Below, piece after piece: positions 7,035-12,503 of a DNA stretch of 12,503 nucleotides. This DNA comes from Discostella pseudostelligera (lineage: Eukaryota > Bacillariophyta > Thalassiosirophyceae > Thalassiosirales > Thalassiosiraceae). The DNA lies in assembly GCA_036940085.1 (NCBI GenBank), contig JALLBK010000447.1, positions 1 to 12,503 on the forward strand, in the 5' to 3' direction. Under the pieces are notes generated by a model. The model had not been told where the DNA came from, searched no databases, and saw only the letters and a program-made list of their open reading frames with translations. A program made the position numbers and the translations under genes. Position 1 is the first letter of the stretch; every line of letters begins with the position of its first letter.

Positions 7035-8458
7035 ATGAGGGGTCTCTTCCTTCTAAATGTCCTACTTTTGGGGCTCATCGCAGCTGCAAATGCTCAAAAA
7101 ATGGCTAGTAAAGCCAACCGTCCAGAATTCCCGCTGAATGCAAAGGATGGATGTACGCCAGGACGTAGGGTAACGGCGTCGTGCCCGATTCGAATGGAAT
7201 GCTTTGTAGACAAGAATTACAAAAATGGTGGACGATGCGACTGTGAGTTTCACTCAATGATCAGGCAATGTCAAAGTTATCCATGATTTGTACTCACTGC
7301 AAACGACTTCGACATCCATTCACGGACAGGTAACCCACTCTGGTTAAAGTATGCCGGGAAACTTCCGTTCGACGATTCAGAATGGGACGACGGATTCACC
7401 ACAAGCGACTGCCAAAATCATCGACTTTCAAGATGCGTTGTTGCCGGGTTCCACTTGATTGGGGTAATTCTCACCGCGTGTGCCATCTACACCCTCACAT
7501 CCGTTATTATTGAGCTAATCCGCGTCAGGGCGTTGAAATTCAATGCCACTTCTTACAGTATGTTCTTCTTACTTTGGGCTGGCTGGTCTCTATTCTTTAC
7601 GCATTTGATTTACTTCTTGAACACTTTGGACGCGGATAAGGTTGAATACTGGTACGACTCCAGAACGGTTCTCTTCACTTACGCCGTCTTTCCACTGAAT
7701 GCTATCATTGATTTCGAGATTGGAGTTACGTGGATCGATCTTTATGATAGGTAAATTGCTCAGTTTCATTTCTCAAACGACTATTGACTCGATCAAATCT
7801 GACCCGGAAGTCTTTTGTGTGGGTTCCTGCTTCCAGGACGAAGAGAATGAGCAAAAGAACATCATGGGCTCTCATTTTGCTCCGTGTTTTCATTCGCTGC
7901 ATTTCGTTCGCCCTATCGTTCGGTATTGTCATTTGGGTTGGACTTGGCGGCATCCTTAACTTACTTCAGTCTGCACTTGTGCCCACTTGCATTGGGTTGG
8001 TGTTCATATCGATCGCTGGTTTCCTCATCATCAAGACCCTGAGTCCTAAGAAGGTGGATACCTCCAACCCGAATTGGAAGGTCCTTGCTTCGATTAAACG
8101 TTCGGTGCAGCATGGAATTGGTGCCAAGATTGTGGAAATTATTGGTTTGACTGGAATGATTTTGACGATCCGTCATCCACAGATTGGTCACATGTACGGC
8201 TATTTCAACATTTGTTTCTTCATCGCATGTACCTTTAGGCAGTGGGGATGGATTCATTACTTGATCCACGGCAGCAGGAAGCATCTCAAGAAGTACGCGG
8301 ATAAAAACGCGAGTGCATACTTTGGGTTCACTACTATAGGTCTGAACAGGTCATTCATTTCTTCAAAAACCTCCGCCCTTTCAAAGGCAACTTTTGGTGG
8401 TTCATCCGCCGGACAGTCTAGTGCTGTACCAACCACTACTAGTGTGAGGATTGAATAA
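7035..8458 (+). CDS. secreted Cys-rich ectodomain plus seven-TM receptor-like protein, three exons
   Basis: Exons 7035-7242, 7330-7750 and 7837-8458 give 416 residues. Residues 1-20 are a clear signal peptide (cleavage after ANA). A roughly 85-residue ectodomain follows with cysteines at 40, 50, 56, 68, 70, 97 and 105. The part NGGRCDCNPLW (64-74) has an EGF-like look. Seven hydrophobic spans then fit a 7-TM topology: about 109-133, 144-168, 183-205, 220-246, 255-278, 303-322 and 331-353. The C-terminal tail (354-416) is rich in Ser, Thr and Lys. This topology puts the N-terminus outside and the tail in the cytosol, as in a G-protein-coupled or other 7-TM receptor. I recognise no class-specific motif (no DRY, NPxxY or GPS), so the ligand and partner are unknown. 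The gene converges on the SpoU methyltransferase gene, 103 bp away. Confidence 0.75.
7243..7329 (+). other. intron 1 of the 7-TM gene (87 nt, phase 1)
   Basis: The donor is GACT|GTGAGT and the acceptor GGACAG|GTAAC. Splicing rebuilds a TGT cysteine and gives GGRCDCNPLWLKY. It also removes the in-frame TGA at 7284-7286, which would otherwise end a short secreted peptide after QCQSYP. Confidence 0.85.
7751..7836 (+). other. intron 2 of the 7-TM gene (86 nt, phase 2)
   Basis: The donor is GATAG|GTAAAT and the acceptor TTCCAG|GACG. The join rebuilds an AG|G arginine codon and gives LYDRTKRMSKR, a positively charged loop between the third and fourth membrane spans. Confidence 0.88.
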
Positions 8459-8496
8459 GCAGTTGCCAACCGATCATCCTCTCATTCATCAAACGC

Positions 8497-8502
8497 AATA
8501 AA
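8497..8502 (+). terminator. candidate polyadenylation signal AATAAA
   Basis: AATAAA lies 38 bp past the stop of the 7-TM gene, within the 103-bp spacer before the convergent methyltransferase gene. Tentative. Confidence 0.3.
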
Positions 8503-8561
8503 CTAGATAAGATCGTTTCGATTTCACGTATCCAGTCTGTTGCCTTTCGACACCGTTGGAG

Positions 8562-10166
8562 CTAGTTCTTTCCGACTGTGGAATTACTCAAGCCAAACAT
8601 CAGTATTCCAGCGGCGATTGGTAGTGATAAGGAATCCACTCCACTTGCCATGCCAATCTTCAGTCTTTTTTCGCATTCTTGAATTACGACGTCTCGAATG
8701 CCATGGCCTTCGTTGCCTAAGACACAGCACCACGAACGGCAACCACAGTCGAGTGAGGATTCAAGCGAAACAAGAGGTGGGAAACATGTCCCATCACCGT
8801 CTTTGCCATCGTTGATATCGCCAGTATCATCTACAACAGCGGCAAAACACTCGACATTCAAACATTCTCGTAGCCATCTCAGACAACTTGCCAAACCATT
8901 CCGTTTGACGTTGTCGTCCCTTGCAGCCACTTTTGAGAAATCTTTTTCCCAATCCGCAACTCTTATAATTGGAACTGAGATGACGTGCCCCATAGATGTA
9001 CGAACCGATTGTCGATACCACGCATCGCATGAATCATCACTCAAAATAATAGCGTCAATGGAAAACGCCGCGGCGGTACGGATAATGGAGCCCATATTGG
9101 CGGCGTTGGAGACTGCGTCGAGTGCAATGAGACGTCGAATCGGTTTGTGTTGGTCTGTATTGGAGAGGAGATTTGTCAACCACGCAGAAGCATTTTTTTG
9201 CATATAATTTGGGATGACCGCGCAGGCCATTGCTCCACGAGCAATCGAAAATCCAGCTATTTCCGAAAGTGCTTCTTCATCGGCGATGACTATTTTGAAT
9301 GAAGGTTTGGATACCGACGATGCACCCATTCGCTTGTCAAGGGCATCAATGAGTTTAGTCGGATGATCGAAAAAAGTTGCTGGTTTGGAGAGGATGGACA
9401 GCAGACGAAGAGGAGGAGGTGATAGTTCATCTTTCAAATTTGGTGAAGCAGAACTTCCATTTATCATTTCGCATCGCTGCATCATCATGCGTACTGCTTC
9501 GGTGCCCTCGGATATGAATATTTGTTCATCTTCTTTTCTCGCGTTTGGTTTTTCTTTCAAATCAAAGAATGGTGCAATCCACTCAGCGATTCGTCTCAAT
9601 CTAAGTGTTTTTTCGTCATCAGCATCAAATCCATCATGACCTCCCTTCAATTGTCTGATTGCACGAACATCGTCTACGGTAACATGTACGGCATAATCCT
9701 CCCGGCTGATGAACCACGATGACCACGGGGGTTGCGCTGGACTTTGTTGCAGGAAAGATTGTCGCCGATGCTCCTGCTTTGCTTCGTATTTGGCGCGCTT
9801 GATGGCATGTACTGTTGGGCCGTGGGCTCGTGCTCTTGACTTTTGCTGCTCGGAAGACGACGTCGACGCCGACATAATCGCAGCCTCAGTCGAGGGCTTG
9901 CTCGTGCTTGTGCCTCTGGCGGCTGGAGAACGGCTGCTGACTGGTGGTGACGGTGGCGATGATAGTAATGATAGTGGCGATGGATGCCACAGAGTGGTGG
10001 TGGTGGGATGGACGGATGGAGGTAGGAGGCTGTGGCGGTGGCGGTGACGGTGGTGAGTGGTGAACGGAAGCGGAAGGCAGAGGCGGCCTTGGCCATGGTG
10101 GAGGTGGGCGGGGGGATGGGGGTTGGGGGTTGGAGCGGGGACGTTGGATATCAAGTATCTTTCCAC
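8562..10166 (-). CDS. SpoU-type (SPOUT) tRNA/rRNA 2'-O-ribose methyltransferase
   Basis: The open frame has 534 residues; the C-terminal half is a trefoil-knot SpoU domain. Motif 1 is LDAVSNAANMGSIIRTAAAF (349-368), with the catalytic-type Asn-to-Arg segment N357-R363. Motif 2 is VLGNEGHGI (482-490) and motif 3 SLSLPIAAGIL (512-522, usual form SLNVSVA). Motifs 1 and 2 are separated by a Lys/Asp-rich insertion (about 405-470). Members transfer a methyl group from SAM to a ribose 2'-OH in tRNA or rRNA. Residues 1-95 are His/Pro/Ser low complexity of leader-like composition and are probably not translated. Likely starts are Met98 (at 9875), or an ATG at 10096 in another frame (MAKAASAFRFRSPL, transit-like) joined by a possible 50-nt intron 9990-9941, giving 494 residues. 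The RNA target is unknown; an organelle is plausible if the 10096 start is used. Confidence 0.85.
   Translation of the reverse strand: MERYLISNVPAPTPNPHPPAHLHHGQGRLCLPLPFTTHHRHRHRHSLLPPSVHPTTTTLWHPSPLSLLSSPPSPPVSSRSPAARGTSTSKPSTEAAIMSASTSSSEQQKSRARAHGPTVHAIKRAKYEAKQEHRRQSFLQQSPAQPPWSSWFISREDYAVHVTVDDVRAIRQLKGGHDGFDADDEKTLRLRRIAEWIAPFFDLKEKPNARKEDEQIFISEGTEAVRMMMQRCEMINGSSASPNLKDELSPPPLRLLSILSKPATFFDHPTKLIDALDKRMGASSVSKPSFKIVIADEEALSEIAGFSIARGAMACAVIPNYMQKNASAWLTNLLSNTDQHKPIRRLIALDAVSNAANMGSIIRTAAAFSIDAIILSDDSCDAWYRQSVRTSMGHVISVPIIRVADWEKDFSKVAARDDNVKRNGLASCLRWLRECLNVECFAAVVDDTGDINDGKDGDGTCFPPLVSLESSLDCGCRSWCCVLGNEGHGIRDVVIQECEKRLKIGMASGVDSLSLPIAAGILMFGLSNSTVGKN
9941..9990 (-). other. possible 50-nt intron in the SpoU gene (alternative start model)
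   Basis: On the minus strand a GT at 9990 (CTCT|GTGGC) and an AG at 9941 (CACCAG|TCAGC) would join the ATG frame from 10096 to the SpoU frame exactly, giving PPPPLFSSRSPA. It is shorter than the other introns here and the donor is weak. The argument is the clean transit-like N-terminus it produces. Confidence 0.25.
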
Positions 10167-10237
10167 TTTCGTTAAGTATCTTTAGGGCTTGAGCATTCAG
10201 TTTCTTTCCCCATCACATTTCCTAATTAAGTATCTTT
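10153..10237 (+). repeat. three direct copies of AAGTATCTTT
   Basis: The exact 10-mer occurs at 10153-10162, 10174-10183 and 10228-10237, spaced 21 and 54 bp. The first copy overlaps codons 2-5 of the longest SpoU open frame, which argues that the real start is downstream and that these are promoter or leader elements. Confidence 0.7.
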
Positions 10238-10285
10238 TTTTGTCTTACTCCTACGAGCCAACCTCAAGACCGCCAATTTGCCTAT

Positions 10286-10337
10286 GTGGAAGCCTCACCA
10301 CGCTTCCATCGGCCGTCGGCCGGCCGCCGCCGTCGGC
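10286..10337. repeat. inverted repeat and GC-rich palindrome in divergent promoter
   Basis: TGGAAGC (10287-10293) and GCTTCCA (10302-10308) form a 7-bp stem with an 8-nt loop. Next to it GCCGTCGGC occurs twice (10312-10320, 10329-10337), flanking a 10-bp palindrome CGGCCGGCCG (10317-10326). This GC-only patch stands out in an AT-rich 271-bp spacer (10167-10437) that otherwise holds no gene. Confidence 0.6.
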
Positions 10338-10437
10338 AAGAGGAGAACTATGATACACTTCATCTCTCTCTAGATGGAGTAATACCTCTTGCTGTAATTG
10401 GACAATCATTATTTTAGAAGGGCAACTGTCTGCATTC

Positions 10438-11646
10438 ATGGCGTTGAAGCCTTGGGCTTGGGCAGTGCTGCTCGTGTCACTTCTCTATCCTACCGATGGA
10501 TTCTCTGTCAATGTCAACCTTCTCCAGACTCAACTGCGCACAAGAAGTGGTGCCATCGTTGACAACGGATACCATCGAAGTACGCATCGCCATTCACACG
10601 CAAGTAATGGAATAAACTCGCCGTTGAGAAACAAGTTGACCTCGTTGCATTTATCCAACGATGATGACAGTAATGAATTAGCGACGACGAGACCATCGCC
10701 AATTCAATCCATCGTACTAGACATACAATTAAATCCCACCAAAGCAATCTACTTTTCCGTTTTGATGACTGTATGTGGTGCGACGCTCGGGCCATTCTTA
10801 GATTCATACCATTCGCTATTTGGGGTGTTGACGTACAATACTCCATTGATATATCCAATCATTGGAAGGAGTGCAGATGCTGGTGCGTTACTAACTTGCG
10901 TGACAACTTACTGGGTACCGCCGCTTTTTGGCCTTGCTGGTTTCTTAATTGGGTGGTCCTACATTTTGTTAGATGTTATATTTGAAGTAAAAGTGGATGA
11001 TGCAAGTCGATTGCGATCTCAACTGTATCCAAGCATTCCCAAGGTCTTGATTGGTGTGAGCTATTTCACTTTCCAGTATTGGTTGTCAGGGGTGCTATTT
11101 GCAAATGATTTCGATCGGGCATTCATTTTGATTCTGATGAGTGCGTTGGCAGCAGTTGGGTTTTATGGATTGGATAGGACACTATCGGGATTGGTCGTTA
11201 GTACTGCCACAGCGATCGGTGGACCACTGATTGAGATTGGGCTCATCTCATTCCTTCCAGAGTCTTGGGCATATCATTACAATGATTCTGGCGAAACGGG
11301 CTATTTTCCATTGTGGATTATCCCTGTGTACTTTCTGGGTGGGCCTGCAAATGGAAATCTTGCACGAGCCATTTGGAATGCTTTAGGGAAGGATGCCATT
11401 GTCGAGAATGAAAGACGGGTATCAACATTGCTGACGCGGTCTTCATGCCCCGAATGTCGAGGCACGAGAGCTGTTCCATGCCCCAATTGTGATGATGGGA
11501 CATATTTCACGTATGGGCAGCGAGTGATTTGCAAGGCATGTCGAGGAAAGGGTAGAGTAATTTGTCGCAACTGTTTCAGTGAATACGGAGGTGATCCAAA
11601 TGACATCGAAAATATCAGAAGAATAATGGATAAAATTCCAGATTAA
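10438..11646 (+). CDS. INSIG-like six-TM protein fused to DnaJ-type zinc finger
   Basis: 402 residues, one exon. Residues 1-21 form a signal peptide ending PTDG-F, with Phe at the likely +1 position, followed by a Ser/Arg/His-rich stretch (30-65): a diatom plastid-type leader, though ER entry alone is possible. Six hydrophobic spans lie at about 103-131, 149-180, 201-221, 228-245, 250-273 and 289-309. Their order and wording resemble INSIG proteins: YWVPPLFGLAG (158-168), ILILMSALAAVGFYGLDRTLSG (in 230-251, with an Asp-Arg after the fourth span, as in INSIG's FDRSRSG) and PVYFLGGPANGNLARAIW (296-313, like INSIG's final AGGxxxGNIGRQL). The C-terminus carries four CxxC pairs (337/340, 348/351, 365/368, 376/379), the two-zinc DnaJ cysteine-rich type, with CRG and CRGKG intact in two. 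Animal and fungal INSIG proteins hold sterol-sensing partners in the ER; no such job should be assumed here. An ORANGE-like plastid protein was considered, but those have two spans. Confidence 0.75.
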   Translation: MALKPWAWAVLLVSLLYPTDGFSVNVNLLQTQLRTRSGAIVDNGYHRSTHRHSHASNGINSPLRNKLTSLHLSNDDDSNELATTRPSPIQSIVLDIQLNPTKAIYFSVLMTVCGATLGPFLDSYHSLFGVLTYNTPLIYPIIGRSADAGALLTCVTTYWVPPLFGLAGFLIGWSYILLDVIFEVKVDDASRLRSQLYPSIPKVLIGVSYFTFQYWLSGVLFANDFDRAFILILMSALAAVGFYGLDRTLSGLVVSTATAIGGPLIEIGLISFLPESWAYHYNDSGETGYFPLWIIPVYFLGGPANGNLARAIWNALGKDAIVENERRVSTLLTRSSCPECRGTRAVPCPNCDDGTYFTYGQRVICKACRGKGRVICRNCFSEYGGDPNDIENIRRIMDKIPD

Positions 11647-11661
11647 TTTAATTCACCAACA

Positions 11662-12435
11662 TTACACCTTCTTCCCGAATTTTGCGGTCTTCAAGACATC
11701 ATTCACACTCTGGTCCCAATACTCGCGATAACTAGTTATCAATCCTGATTTCGCATCCCTTGTCAAGACCACATTTCCTGTCAAGCTGCACACCGGCTTG
11801 AATGGTATATTGAACATCAGATCTTCATCAAAACGAAATGACACTTCGGCTTGTGATACGTCTACATCTCCCACAAGAGACACTCGCGATCCTGACGGGA
11901 TGAAGAGAGACTTTGTCCCCTTAATCCACTTGTCCATTGTGTATTCATCTATTTCATCTGTGAAGGTGGCTGCTTCGTCGTATACAGAACGGGTAATATC
12001 AGCTGTAACCAAAAATGACTTGTCCACAATATCGGAGAGAATAATTTGCTTCAATTCATTGTCCGATAAATTTGTTAGTTTGTCAGGAGCTGCGTTTGTG
12101 CGCCTTGGTATCGGAAGAAGGGATGCACTTGCCGCAGTGACGGACAAAAAGGATCTACGAGAACTTTTGAGCGGATGAACACTTTTTTTTAGATCGTTTG
12201 GCCCTTCCTCTGGGTCGTCATTTTGAGGGAGATGGGAGAGATCTTCAGGTGCATCGACTGACTTCTTGCGACCGAAAAGAGACACACAAGTCAAGTGGAC
12301 ACCGTCTCCAGACCAAACTGTTGGGAACATCACAAATGATTCCGAACAATGAAGTTGGGCGGCGGTGAGTATGCCGATGAATAAGGATCTGCTGCGATTC
12401 ATGATTAGAATTAGAAGGTCAGCATTCACACCCAA
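11662..12435 (-). CDS. NTF2/SnoaL-like protein with twin-arginine thylakoid-lumen signal
   Basis: 257 residues from the first ATG, or 246 from the ATG at 12402 (MNRSRSLFIG), which I prefer because it puts the signal peptide at the very N-terminus. In the 257 numbering, 13-33 is hydrophobic and ends CSES-F, a plastid-type cleavage point. A charged transit-like stretch follows, then SSRRSFLSVTAASASLLP (91-108) and TNA-AP (113-117): a twin-arginine signal with a lumen-peptidase site. The mature part (from about 116) has LVTADITRSVYDEAATFTDE (142-161) and ends in ITSYREYWD (233-241), the layout of the NTF2-like/SnoaL cone fold seen in plant and algal plastid proteins. No catalytic role can be assigned. 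The stop lies 15 bp from the stop of the convergent INSIG-like gene. Confidence 0.75.
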   Translation of the reverse strand: MGVNADLLILIMNRSRSLFIGILTAAQLHCSESFVMFPTVWSGDGVHLTCVSLFGRKKSVDAPEDLSHLPQNDDPEEGPNDLKKSVHPLKSSRRSFLSVTAASASLLPIPRRTNAAPDKLTNLSDNELKQIILSDIVDKSFLVTADITRSVYDEAATFTDEIDEYTMDKWIKGTKSLFIPSGSRVSLVGDVDVSQAEVSFRFDEDLMFNIPFKPVCSLTGNVVLTRDAKSGLITSYREYWDQSVNDVLKTAKFGKKV

Positions 12436-12503
12436 GTAGTGAATCGGTGGTCGATGGAATGATACAAAAGGGCATCTTGACTGCTATGGTAGCTGCACAG
12501 CCA

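Noticed and set aside
7035..7286. Stand-alone 83-residue secreted Cys-rich peptide
   Set aside because: A consensus GTGAGT donor at 7243 and a CAG acceptor at 7329 keep frame and rebuild a cysteine, joining it to the downstream membrane part. The short form would need intron retention, which is possible but not the simplest reading.
9674..10096. 140-codon frame starting at 10096 as a separate gene
   Set aside because: Its first 35 residues look like a transit peptide, but the rest is His/Arg low complexity and overlaps the SpoU gene in another frame. It is better explained as an alternative N-terminus of that gene.
1..12503. tRNA, rRNA, transposon ends or viral genes
   Set aside because: Reading both strands I found no cloverleaf, terminal inverted repeats, transposase or viral motif. 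A tRNAscan or Rfam search would be needed to exclude weak RNA genes.

Overview
The window looks like nuclear DNA of a photosynthetic stramenopile, most likely a centric diatom. Genes are densely packed. They carry short GT-AG introns (76, 99, 87 and 86 nt are supported by sequence). 5' leaders are rich in C, A and T and poor in G. Several proteins have N-termini that fit the diatom plastid pre-sequence: a hydrophobic signal peptide followed by a Phe at the cleavage point, then a Ser/Thr/Arg-rich stretch. The families are eukaryotic: a NUP50-type nucleoporin, a plant/fungal-type dethiobiotin synthetase and an INSIG-like membrane protein. Nothing suggests bacterial operons, transposons, CRISPR or RNA genes.

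Layout, left to right. At 79-156 (minus) there is a possible first exon of a gene that leaves the window. At 275-2252 (minus, two exons) is a KMO-like FAD monooxygenase with a membrane-bound tail and a plastid-type N-terminus. A 346-bp divergent promoter separates it from dethiobiotin synthetase (2599-3552, plus). Next comes an uncharacterised methyltransferase-like protein (3858-5009, plus, two exons) with a tandem E2F-like promoter motif. It converges on a NUP50/Nup2-type nucleoporin (5103-6593, minus). A 441-bp divergent spacer follows, then a three-exon secreted/7-TM receptor-like gene (7035-8458, plus). This converges on a SpoU-type RNA 2'-O-ribose methyltransferase (8562 to about 10096 or 10166, minus). 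Last is an INSIG-like six-TM protein fused to a DnaJ-type zinc finger (10438-11646, plus). It ends only 15 bp from the stop of a convergent NTF2/SnoaL-like protein with a twin-arginine lumen signal (11662-12402 or 12435, minus).

The genes do not form an obvious pathway. They look like ordinary neighbours in a compact eukaryotic chromosome, with three convergent pairs and three divergent promoters. The most unusual object is the INSIG-like + DnaJ zinc-finger fusion with a plastid-type leader. Next are a dethiobiotin synthetase of the plant/fungal fused type that stops where the aminotransferase half would begin, and a 7-TM protein with a short Cys-rich ectodomain that matches no receptor class I recognise. 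Four proteins were assembled here or have revised starts: the KMO-like, methyltransferase-like, 7-TM and SpoU proteins. All splice joins are inferred from consensus sites and restored reading frames, not from transcripts.
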